Assembly: GCF_002993365.1 (NCBI RefSeq)
Contig: NZ_PVNP01000192.1
Coordinates: 87,217-151,216, forward strand
Direction of reading: 5' to 3'
DNA length: 64,000 bases
Source of the DNA: Marisediminitalea alba
Lineage (GTDB): Bacteria > Pseudomonadota > Gammaproteobacteria > Enterobacterales > Alteromonadaceae
In this document: positions 56,776 through 63,411 of the stretch, one piece after another
Layout: the number at the start of each line of letters is the position of its first letter
Position numbering within the stretch: the stretch's first letter is position 1
Translations under genes and position numbers: made by a program
Notes under the pieces: model-generated
What the model was told of the DNA's origin: nothing
Databases searched by the model: none
The model's input: only the letters and a program-made list of their open reading frames with translations

Positions 56776-57156
56776 CTATAGGTTATTGTCCCAGATAGTG
56801 TTTGATACACTTGAGTAACGGTAAAGCGAAGAAAGCGCTGGTATCGCTATAACCGCAGTTAACAATAAAACGGCGCCAGCGGTAATATTGCTGGCAAAAG
56901 CCAACAGGATGAATCCATATACACCAGTCAGGCTAAGCAAGGCACTCAATAACCAAAAGCTGCACCGCCAGAAAACCCGATTGACCACCGGCGAGCGACG
57001 GGCGGCCACAATGTAGCCGATTGCCAGCAGCCCCATTGCCATAAGCGGACCGTATCGACTGGCAATTCCACCGGTTTGACTGAGCAGTTTTTCCGCTAAC
57101 CTTAAAATGGCTGGCAGCAACAACACCAGGATATACATCCATTGTGTTAAGCGCAT
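56776..57156 (-). CDS. Membrane protein of unknown function
   Basis: 126 residues, four hydrophobic segments (MYILVLLLPAILRL; YGPLMAMGLLAIGYIVA; LLSALLSLTGVYGFILLAF; AGAVLLLTAVIAIPAL). Its stop is followed after about 45 bases by the gene ending at 56272. No family recognised. Confidence 0.55.
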   Translation of the reverse strand: MRLTQWMYILVLLLPAILRLAEKLLSQTGGIASRYGPLMAMGLLAIGYIVAARRSPVVNRVFWRCSFWLLSALLSLTGVYGFILLAFASNITAGAVLLLTAVIAIPALSSLYRYSSVSNTIWDNNL

Positions 57157-57206
57157 GATAGTGGTTAATCCTTCACGTGGTGCTGTTTGTTACATTAGCC
57201 AGGCAA

Positions 57207-57377
57207 TCAGCGCTGGTTTCGCCGTTTGATGGGAAATAATCCAAACCAAAAACCAGCTTCCAGTACAAATCCCAATACGACAAATAAAAACACACCGGTT
57301 TGACTTCCGTAGCTATACGCCGACAGCGCACCAATCAGTAACGCAACAATCAGTAAATACCGATATACACTTTTCAT
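57207..57377 (-). CDS. Two-segment membrane microprotein (56 residues)
   Basis: A short frame, ATG at 57377 after AAAGAGCAGATT. It has two hydrophobic helices (YLLIVALLIGALSAY and VFLFVVLGFVLEAGFWFGLFP) and a basic tail (IKRRNQR). It starts ten bases after the stop of the coiled-coil gene, so it belongs to the same run. No family recognised. Confidence 0.6.
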   Translation of the reverse strand: MKSVYRYLLIVALLIGALSAYSYGSQTGVFLFVVLGFVLEAGFWFGLFPIKRRNQR

Positions 57378-57387
57378 AATCTGCTCT

Positions 57388-57585
57388 TTATTCGTTGCAA
57401 CCGGTTTCAGACCGCGCTGCTGTTATCTCATTAAGTCGACGCTTTAAAGTCTTAACATTGGCATTAAGCTCTTTAATTTCAAGTCTGTACTCGCGCAACA
57501 GATCGCGCATTTCACGTGTATATTTAACTAAAAGAGACAACACAACAATGACAAACCCGGCCGACAGAAAAATCAAAACCGCCAT
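57388..57585 (-). CDS. Anchored coiled-coil protein, PspB-shaped
   Basis: 65 residues: one N-terminal membrane helix (VLIFLSAGFVIVVLSLLVKY) then a coiled coil (MRDLLREYRLEIKELNANVKTLKRRL). This is the size and layout of PspB, though identity is not clear. It directly follows the PspC-like gene after 15 bases, which fits a PspB/PspC-type pair. Confidence 0.6.
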   Translation of the reverse strand: MAVLIFLSAGFVIVVLSLLVKYTREMRDLLREYRLEIKELNANVKTLKRRLNEITAARSETGCNE

Positions 57586-57600
57586 ATCTAGGTTCCCGTC

Positions 57601-57864
57601 TTAATCGTCTGGTAAATGTGGTGAATAGCCGTTTTCTGCTTTCTGGTACCTGGCTTGAGCTTCACGCAAAAGCTTTTCCCGTTTTGAGTAAGCAGGAATA
57701 CTCATCCACAGCACCAGGTAAATAACGAATCCGAAACCAAAAATTGCCGCAATCAAAAACACCAGTTGCAAGCCATTGAGGTTTAAGTGGTAGTAATTGG
57801 CCATTCCTCTCAGAGTACCCGAGACAAGGCCATGTTTTGAGCGGGTTAATACGCGATGTTCCAT
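57601..57864 (-). CDS. PspC-domain protein
   Basis: 87 residues. The PspC signature is RSKHGLVSGTLRGMANYYHLNLNGLQLVFLIAAIFGFG, with one membrane segment and a cytoplasmic charged tail (KREKLLREAQARYQKAENGY). PspC senses inner-membrane stress with PspB and releases PspA. No pspA or pspF is nearby. It pairs with the anchored coiled-coil protein downstream. Confidence 0.82.
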   Translation of the reverse strand: MEHRVLTRSKHGLVSGTLRGMANYYHLNLNGLQLVFLIAAIFGFGFVIYLVLWMSIPAYSKREKLLREAQARYQKAENGYSPHLPDD

Positions 57865-57920
57865 ATGTGTTCTTCCTTGACACGCCAGGCTGTTGCTTAA
57901 AACAGCCCAAACCTGTGCCG

Positions 57921-58252
57921 CTAAAGCCCGGCACTTTGCTGGTTATTTATTTTTGAACTTTCACCGTCGCCATTGCATTTAATCAGCTTTTCGCCGAAGT
58001 TAAACACATTGTTAACCGCCACATAGCTGGCCGAGATAACCGCACTTGTTGGCATGGTGATGACGCCAATTATCTTTCCCTGCCAGTCGTAAAAACTGGT
58101 GTCGCCATCAGTTAAATCGACTACCTTAAGGTATTTTTGGTTACTGGAGAGATAACACTGGCTTGTATCAGCTGAATCTTCAGGCAGCACTACACAGCCA
58201 CTCATCGCCGCGTTGCAAATAGCGCCACTGCTTTTGCTATGTTAAATCGCAT
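57921..58252 (-). pseudogene. Small lipoprotein gene with a one-base frameshift in its signal peptide
   Basis: The best start is ATG 58252, preceded by AAGGGAG. It reads MRFNIAKAVALFAT and then stops. Shifting by one base near 58213 restores ...ALF-NAAMSGCVVLPEDSADT, giving a lipobox MSGC followed by a 90-residue mature part down to 57921. As written, the intact frame starts at the internal ATG 58205 without a ribosome site and lacks the signal. It is either a decayed gene or a base miscalled in GCAACG. The mature domain (LKVVDLTDGDTSFYDW) is not recognised. Confidence 0.65.
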
Positions 58253-58310
58253 CAAAACTCCCTTTTTGTACCTGATTTCATTAAACATATAATATATTTA
58301 TGCTGGCTTG

Positions 58311-58819
58311 CTACCAAAACTTCCACCAGGGCGCTGCAATACCGGGATGCCTGACATCAAGGTACTGAGGTTCGCTGCGTTCACCAGCCCCATTTACCGC
58401 AACAATGCTGACCGTGAAACTAATGGGCTCTTGCTCACTGCTACTGCCATCCAGCCACACGAAGGTAAATAAGGCTTTATCATCAATAAACTTCGACGGT
58501 ATCACCGCTACCGGCTCAAACAGTCGGTCTTCAAACTCTCCCCTTACCCGCTCAAAAATATACCCTTGCGCGGATAACTGCCCGACAGTTTAAAAGTAAT
58601 AAACCCAAAATCAGAACAGGAGCCATAATTACCATCGTCACTGCCTCGCTCAATCCCAGCCACCTTAAAATTGGGCGTTACCGGGGCTAAAGCCTCAGTA
58701 TGGCTCGCTTCAAAGGCTTCTAGCAGCGGCACTAGCGAACAGGCATTTAACTGCCCTGACACACTGCACAATACCGTTATTAATATGGCCAGGCCTGATC
58801 TACTTGTCATCTTAATCAT
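58311..58819 (-). pseudogene. Exported protein gene split by a one-base frameshift
   Basis: Frame 1 starts at 58819 with a signal peptide (AILITVLCSVSGQLNA) and ends at 58544. A second frame ends at 58311. Adding one base at the GGG near 58590 joins FKLSG to QLSAQGYIFERVRGEF, giving a single 169-residue protein ending GIAAPWWKFW. The two frames overlap and fit without a gap. Function unknown; it ends ten bases before the next gene upstream. Decay or a missed G in a homopolymer are the alternatives. Confidence 0.7.
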
Positions 58820-58828
58820 TTTTAGCCT

Positions 58829-59497
58829 CTACTTCGGCGCTTCACCAAAGGCTATATCTATGGCTGGCCGCTTTTTCAGTTGCCGCGACTGGGCAACCGC
58901 CCGTTTCACAAACAACAGTTGCTCTGCCGGTGGCAGACTCACCAGTTGCTGTATAAACGTTTTGGCTTGTACTGCCCACGCTCTCTCGTCATCACAAGCC
59001 AGCGCTTCAGCAAAAAAATGCCGGGCCTGAATGAAGTCTCTTGCGTACAGGCAAATCATGCCTTTGTTCAGTGCTGCCCAGATGTGTTGGCTACCGCCCG
59101 CGGTATTGGCTAACACAAACTGTTGGGCCCGTTGAGGGCTTGAAAGCACGTCGCGATAGTAAAGCACGCGTTGCTTTGCCTGCTCCGCCAGCGATCTGGC
59201 CTGCAGCAAAAAAGTCTCTTCACTCTCAAACTCTACAAAGGCACTTTCCCGGTTTGCAAGATCATAAGCATAATCCGCCCTGGGGTACCACTGCCAGCTC
59301 ACGGTCACGTTCAGGTAGGTGCCTTTAGACCACTGTGAAGGCTGAAATTCAGCAATAGCCACCCACCAGCCGTTGTCATCCAGCCATAGTCTTGACTGCC
59401 CTTTGCGCACCATATTTATGGGTTTTAATACTTCCCGGGCAGCGGTATTAATAAGCTTATTGTGTATCGGCACAACCACGACATTTTCCTGAGCCAA
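58829..59497 (-). CDS. Exported protein of unknown function, start uncertain
   Basis: 222 residues from a TTG at 59497; an in-frame TAA lies four codons upstream. The sequence before the start reads FAVLA then QENVVVVPIHN, which looks like the last residues of a signal peptide, so the true N-terminus may be lost by a nonsense or shift mutation. The product is mixed alpha/beta, C-terminal half helical (RARHFFAEALACDDERAW-like repeats resembling TPR spacing). No family assigned. Confidence 0.55.
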   Translation of the reverse strand: MAQENVVVVPIHNKLINTAAREVLKPINMVRKGQSRLWLDDNGWWVAIAEFQPSQWSKGTYLNVTVSWQWYPRADYAYDLANRESAFVEFESEETFLLQARSLAEQAKQRVLYYRDVLSSPQRAQQFVLANTAGGSQHIWAALNKGMICLYARDFIQARHFFAEALACDDERAWAVQAKTFIQQLVSLPPAEQLLFVKRAVAQSRQLKKRPAIDIAFGEAPK

Positions 59498-59585
59498 AAC
59501 GGCAAATTAAATAATGGCGATTTGATCTGACAATCAAAATGATAGGAATGATCCAGAATACACGAGCCATAATTAAAACGCTTAA

Positions 59586-60026
59586 CTATTGAGCCGCCTC
59601 AATAGCCATATGAATAAGCGGAAACGGGTTACCCTGCCCATCCAAAGCCGAGCGACCTGTTGGCTTAAATCCCATCTTTTCGTAAAAGCCAATGGCCTGC
59701 GGATTTTGTTCGTTTACATCCACTTTGATGGCACCCAGGTGTTGTATGGCATACAGTGTTAATGCACGTCCTATTCCCTTGCCGAAAAAGTCGGGATGGA
59801 CAAAGAGCATTTCGATATTTCCTTCTGCCACGCCAATAAAGCCGGCCACCTCATTGCCTTGTTTTACCGCACCGAGCACCACAGCATCAAAATAATGTTC
59901 GAGGATCAATGGTTTGAGTTGTGCAATATGCGGTTCGGGTAAAAAATGGTGAGTCGCCCGTACGGACGCTTCCCATAAAGTAATTAAGGCCGGATAATCC
60001 TGCTGACTGACTTTCACAACGTTCAT
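59586..60026 (-). CDS. GNAT-family acetyltransferase, YjaB-like
   Basis: 146 residues, YjaB-like. Marks: LWEASVRATHHFLPEPHI, IEMLFVHPDFFGKGIGRALTLYAI (acetyl-CoA core) and KVDVNEQNPQAIGFYEKMGFKPTGRSALDGQGNPFPLIHM. AGG in CCTGAGGAAATC precedes the ATG. E. coli YjaB is a homologue without a settled physiological substrate. Confidence 0.85.
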   Translation of the reverse strand: MNVVKVSQQDYPALITLWEASVRATHHFLPEPHIAQLKPLILEHYFDAVVLGAVKQGNEVAGFIGVAEGNIEMLFVHPDFFGKGIGRALTLYAIQHLGAIKVDVNEQNPQAIGFYEKMGFKPTGRSALDGQGNPFPLIHMAIEAAQ

Positions 60027-60232
60027 ATGATTTCCTCAGGTAACAAAGCTAATCGCTCCAGTAAGAAAGGCACGCAATCCATCGCTTCAATGCGCTGAAC
60101 ATTCACGACAACCTGATTGCTAGGTGGCCGCTTCGCGCAACTCCATCAAATTAATAATCGAAAGCGGCTGGTACTGGCAAGAAGAGCAACTCGCCAGCAC
60201 GATTGCAGTCAGCCGAGAAACGCCTCGCGGGT

Positions 60233-60613
60233 TTAACCCTTAAAGTAGATAGTCTGCGTAAAATAAACCGGCGCATTTGAGCTATTAGTTTCAGCTGGCA
60301 CAAAGTTTTGCTTTGACAACGCTTTAACCCCGGCATAATCCCACATGCCTTCGGGGGCAGATTCAATGATTTCCGGATTAAACGTATTACCATTTGAGTC
60401 AATTAAAAACCGCAATGTTACATGGCCATCTTCGTTTTTGCCTATGGCGCGTTGGATCGGTAATTTAAACCTGAATTTATTATTCGTTTGCACCCAATAA
60501 TCACTGATGGTTTCGTTGGTGACTTCTACCGGCGTTTGGCTCAGGTACATATCTGATGTGGATGAACATCCTAACAAGACAAGAGAGAATAAAAGAAGTG
60601 AAAGTGTTTTCAT
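60233..60613 (-). CDS. Lipoprotein with a TonB-C-terminal-like domain
   Basis: 126 residues. The lipobox LLGC places Cys16 as the lipid anchor, and the rest resembles the TonB C-terminal fold (AIGKNEDGHVTLRFLIDSNGNTFNPEIIESAPEGMWDYAGVKALSKQNFVPA). It lacks the proline-rich and transmembrane parts of TonB itself, so it is not an energy transducer on its own. Its role is unknown. Confidence 0.72.
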   Translation of the reverse strand: MKTLSLLLFSLVLLGCSSTSDMYLSQTPVEVTNETISDYWVQTNNKFRFKLPIQRAIGKNEDGHVTLRFLIDSNGNTFNPEIIESAPEGMWDYAGVKALSKQNFVPAETNSSNAPVYFTQTIYFKG

Positions 60614-60732
60614 AAATATCCTTATTAATTAAGCCATTTCTTGTGAAGCCATTCACTATTATAAAGATAACATTGCGTGGAAGTGTCTATCAAGATTGTT
60701 GAAAGGTAAAGTGACTCAACCACTAAATGAGC

Positions 60733-60918
60733 CTAAGCGCCTGCCATGCGGTAAAGAAAATAGCCGAACGCCTCAAATAACACGACGCCCACCAGCACCA
60801 TGGCACTCAGCGTTTTGGACCGCAGCATTGACTCAATTAAAGCGAACTCAGTTTGCATTTTAACGAGTTCATGGAGGTCCTCGGATTGGGTGTTCATGGC
60901 TTTATGCTGCTTAGTCAT
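60733..60918 (-). CDS. Small membrane-anchored protein
   Basis: 61 residues, a helical polar N-terminus and a C-terminal membrane segment (SAMVLVGVVLFEAFGYFLY). It has a good ribosome site (AGGAGAAG before the ATG). No family recognised; probable tail-anchored subunit. Confidence 0.55.
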   Translation of the reverse strand: MTKQHKAMNTQSEDLHELVKMQTEFALIESMLRSKTLSAMVLVGVVLFEAFGYFLYRMAGA

Positions 60919-60954
60919 ATAACTTCTCCTGGTATTCGTACTGATTTCCTAACA

Positions 60955-61395
60955 TCAGCTTAAGGCAACGACTAAGGACGCCCCACAAAAGCCCAGACCG
61001 GTAAATCTCAACGCAGTTTGAAACCTGCTACTAATGACTCTCTTTACGGCCTGGAGTGAGGTTAAGTTTGCTTTTGCCAGTACTCTCGCCACCATCACAT
61101 CCACGGTGCTTAAACCAAACAACGTGAACCCAATGCCGCGCAGCAAATCGTTTTGCTGATAGCCCATAGAGTATTCTTTAAAAGCCATAACAGCGAAAAA
61201 CAAAAAAACGAAACCGCTAAACCAATCAAAGTTGGCGTTATCCGCCTGGGCCTGGGTAAACAGGCCTGTGAACCGGGCCAGCAAAAAGAATACCCCAATA
61301 CCTATCAGGAGCCACCCCATGCCCGTCGATTCGCGAGATGAGAGTTCCACACACCCCATGATAATGGGCACAATTACCAGTAAATATCGCATCAT
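60955..61395 (-). CDS. Membrane protein of unknown function
   Basis: 146 residues, four hydrophobic segments (LLVIVPIIMGCVELS; GWLLIGIGVFFLLARF; FSGFVFLFFAVMAFK; GLGFCGASLVVAL). Two adjacent ATGs (61395, 61392) follow AAAGGATTT; this ribosome site sits at the end of the broken gene upstream. No family recognised. Confidence 0.6.
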   Translation of the reverse strand: MMRYLLVIVPIIMGCVELSSRESTGMGWLLIGIGVFFLLARFTGLFTQAQADNANFDWFSGFVFLFFAVMAFKEYSMGYQQNDLLRGIGFTLFGLSTVDVMVARVLAKANLTSLQAVKRVISSRFQTALRFTGLGFCGASLVVALS

Positions 61396-61406
61396 GCATA
61401 AATCCT

Positions 61407-61580
61407 TTAGTCAGTAGCACCGAAGTAACCACTATTTTCCAAGCCTCGTACTCCATAATAGAGCCGGTTAACGGTTTGTTCCAGTTAAGATAAGGATAGC
61501 TGCGTGGTTTTCGCGGATGCAAGCGCGGACCACTGGCAACCAAACAATAGAAAAACGACGGCTAAGAACTTCCCTTTCAT
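61407..61580 (-). pseudogene. Exported microprotein gene with an in-frame stop
   Basis: ATG at 61580 reads a signal peptide (FLAVVFLLFGCQWSALA) and then TTQLSLS followed by TAA at 61487. The frame continues open for 25 more codons (LEQTVNRLYYGVRGLENSGY) to a second TAA at 61409, twelve bases before the next gene's start. A single C-to-T change (CAA to TAA) would explain this. It is either a nonsense mutant or a short peptide; the ribosome site is weak. Confidence 0.45.
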
Positions 61581-61689
61581 TACGCTAGTTCACCTTAATA
61601 AAAACTTTACCATAACGGCGTACCCGATAACGGCAAAGTGGTTCTGCAGGTTGAAACCCTGAGGCCCAAACAGTTCAATGTTTGGCACA

Positions 61690-61968
61690 TTAGCTTACGC
61701 CTACCTGAGTTTCTATATACACAGAATGTTCATCCAGCTCTCCTGTTGGACGCACTGTGACTGATTTTATCTGAACCAGAGCCTCAGGTTTAACGACATC
61801 ATTTAACCAGAAATCTTCACGCAGTACGCTAAACTCGGGTTGGCCAACCGAATAAGCACCGTCGCCGTTAAAATCTTCGTCCAACGGTAAAATGGATACG
61901 ATATCAACAACTTCACCATCTTCAATGAAATTACCGACATGGGTAATTTTGCCGTAAATAACATCCAT
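61690..61968 (-). CDS. Hypothetical protein
   Basis: 92 residues, acidic, beta-rich (DVIYGKITHVGNFIEDGEVVDIVSILPLDEDFNGDGAYSVG). AGGAAG about six bases before the ATG supports the start. It lies in the gap between a signal-peptide remnant and the toxin-antitoxin cassette. No family recognised. Confidence 0.6.
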   Translation of the reverse strand: MDVIYGKITHVGNFIEDGEVVDIVSILPLDEDFNGDGAYSVGQPEFSVLREDFWLNDVVKPEALVQIKSVTVRPTGELDEHSVYIETQVGVS

Positions 61969-61998
61969 TTGTAAGCTTCCTTAGCTCTTCACTTTTTG

Positions 61999-62093
61999 GC
62001 ATTGGGCACCTGCAGGCAGGCTACAATGGCGAAGCCGCCTGCGTGTTTGTGCCCCTAGCGAGCACAGCGAGTGTTAATGCGTTTACTATACGC
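61999..62093 (+). repeat. attC-like folded element, left of the toxin-antitoxin pair
   Basis: A G/C-rich palindromic block GGGCAC...GTGCCC with an inner GCAGGCAGGC/GCCGCCTGC arm, followed by CGAGTGTTAATGCGTTTACTATACGC. It aligns loosely with the element right of the pair (62665-62770): GTGTTAA-GCG-TTxxTATxC in both. It could be a degenerate integron attC site; the 5' boundary is unclear. Confidence 0.4.
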
Positions 62094-62096
62094 AAT

Positions 62097-62123
62097 TTGC
62101 TACACCTGTAGCGCATTGCTACA
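62097..62123. promoter_or_regulatory. Likely operator of the toxin-antitoxin operon
   Basis: TTGCTACA occurs at 62097-62104 and 62116-62123 with an inverted TGTAGC between, about 30 bases before the antitoxin start. Repeated short palindromic sites near the start are typical of autorepressed toxin-antitoxin operons. Binding is inferred. Confidence 0.5.
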
Positions 62124-62153
62124 ATGTCATGACGAACCATTAGGAGAAATATT

Positions 62154-62375
62154 ATGGCAACCGCGAGCGTAAGACTAGACCAAGATCTAGTTGAGAAAGC
62201 TACAATTATGGGCAAAGCACTAAACCGAACTATGCCAAAACAGATTGAGCATTGGGCAAAGATAGGTGAAATGATGGAAGATAACCCTGATTTGCCTTAC
62301 GAATTCGTCAAGCAGGCAATTATTTCCAAAGCTGAAAAAGAGGCTGGGAAATTGGAGCCTTACGATTTTGGCTAA
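62154..62375 (+). CDS. ParD-like antitoxin
   Basis: A 73-residue ribbon-helix-helix-like antitoxin of the ParD_like family (ASVRLDQDLVEKATIMGKALNRTMPKQIEHWAKIGEMM), with a C-terminal toxin-binding tail. AGGAG (TTAGGAGAAAT) precedes the ATG. It overlaps the toxin by eight bases. Confidence 0.82.
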   Translation: MATASVRLDQDLVEKATIMGKALNRTMPKQIEHWAKIGEMMEDNPDLPYEFVKQAIISKAEKEAGKLEPYDFG

Positions 62376-62658
62376 GATTACCAGTGTTTTACAGACAGCT
62401 AATTTTAAGAGAGCAGTAAAGAAGTTACATCAGAATCAGAAAAAAGACTTGGACAAAGCCGTTAAGGAACTAATGGCCGATCCTCTTCTAGGTGTCCAGA
62501 AAAAAGGCGACCTAGCCTTTCTTCGCGTGTACAAATTCAAGATGGTCAAGCAGTTAACTTTACTTGGTTACAGCTACGAGGATGGCACTGTAATACTTGA
62601 ATTGATAGCACTTGGCTCTCATGAAAACTTTTATCGCGATGTTAAAAATTTATTCTGA
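62368..62658 (+). CDS. RelE/ParE-family toxin
   Basis: A 96-residue RelE/ParE-type toxin. It starts at a TTG (62368) within the antitoxin end, so translation is coupled. The fold is visible in FKRAVKKLHQNQKKDLDKAVKELMADPLLGVQKKGDLAFLRVYKFKM and LLGYSYEDGTVILELIALGSHENFYRDVK. RelE-type members cleave mRNA at the ribosome, ParE-type poison gyrase; which applies is not visible. Confidence 0.82.
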   Translation: MAKITSVLQTANFKRAVKKLHQNQKKDLDKAVKELMADPLLGVQKKGDLAFLRVYKFKMVKQLTLLGYSYEDGTVILELIALGSHENFYRDVKNLF

Positions 62659-62664
62659 CCAATT

Positions 62665-62770
62665 GCGTATCGCTTAGCTTTGGGGCACAAATACGTGGGC
62701 GATAATCGCGAGGCGCCGCTGCGTTACTGTCCCAGAGACCGAAGGGAACGTGTTAAGCGCCTTGTTATGC
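62665..62770 (+). repeat. attC-like folded element, right of the toxin-antitoxin pair
   Basis: Begins seven bases after the toxin stop, as in gene cassettes. The left end GCGTAT-CGCTTAGC is roughly complementary to the right end GTTAAGCGCC-TTGTTATGC, with imperfect G/C-rich arms between (GGGCAC...GTCCC). This is the layout of an integron attC site (R''-L''...L'-R'). There is no integrase in the window, so it may be a remnant of a chromosomal integron cassette. Confidence 0.5.
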
Positions 62771-62777
62771 CATTTGA

Positions 62778-63411
62778 CTAAGGCTGTAACAACCGCATTT
62801 TCCACGATTTCTCCTCCCACAAATATTGCTCTCTGGTATGCACACGGTTGGTTTTAAATTTAAGTACTTCTATTGCATGAGGCGCAACCGAATACCCGCC
62901 CCAATAGCTAGGGCGCGAAATGGATTCTTCTGTAGCAGTTAGCGCAGACGAGAAGTGATTTTCCATTGAGATTTCTGAATCCCAGATTTCGCTTTGTTTA
63001 AAACAAGTGGTTGCAACTTGCGCTTCTTTGGAGCGAGTAAGCCAAAAAATTGTCTGCTAGTTCGCTGGAGATACGAACGGCACTTCCAATAACACGAATC
63101 TGATAACCAATGTGATCCCACCCAGCGAGCAAGGAAATTTTTGGATTATTTGAGAGATGGTTTCCTTTTTCTGAGTTGTACGACGTGCAAAAAGTAAAAC
63201 CAGACGGACCGATTTCCTTGAGGTCCACGAAGCGCGATTGAGGAAAGCCAGCAGAATCTATAGTTGAAACGCAGACCGCACTTTTTTGATTTAGGGGCGA
63301 ATTGACTTTTGCCTCATCCCATATTTGATTGAGTTTACTTACTAAGGCGTGTTGATCTTTCGTGATTGGTTTTTGAGCAGCATGGTAAAGAGTTATAATT
63401 TGCTTCGCCAA
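62778..63411 (-). pseudogene. Pyridoxamine 5'-phosphate oxidase-like gene with a frameshift
   Basis: The N-terminal frame (TTG at 63411) runs MAKQIITLYHAAQKPITKDQ to SELADNF and shows the PNPOx core SRFVDLKEIGPSGFTFCTSYNSEKGNHL. It then leaves frame at a run of six T (about 63041-63046). Removing one T restores NFWLTRSKEAQVATTCFKQSEIW, which joins the second frame ending PSYWGGYSVAPHAIEVLKFKTNRVHTREQYLWEEKSWKMRLLQP (about 62778-62966). The gene is otherwise family-length. Its start lies 24 bases from the transposase start, so its 5' end may be trimmed. Confidence 0.8.

Noticed and set aside
60120..60238. An open minus-strand stretch reading AIVLASCSSCQYQPLS to REAAT, like a lipoprotein end
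   Set aside because: No start codon is available in the frame, which closes at the TonB-like gene; it may be a remnant but is too short to claim.
61667..61686. CCAAAC/GTTTGG hairpin after the 92-residue gene, with ends vaguely like an attC site in reverse
   Set aside because: There is no T-run and the ends fit poorly; it would also point opposite to the elements around the toxin-antitoxin pair.
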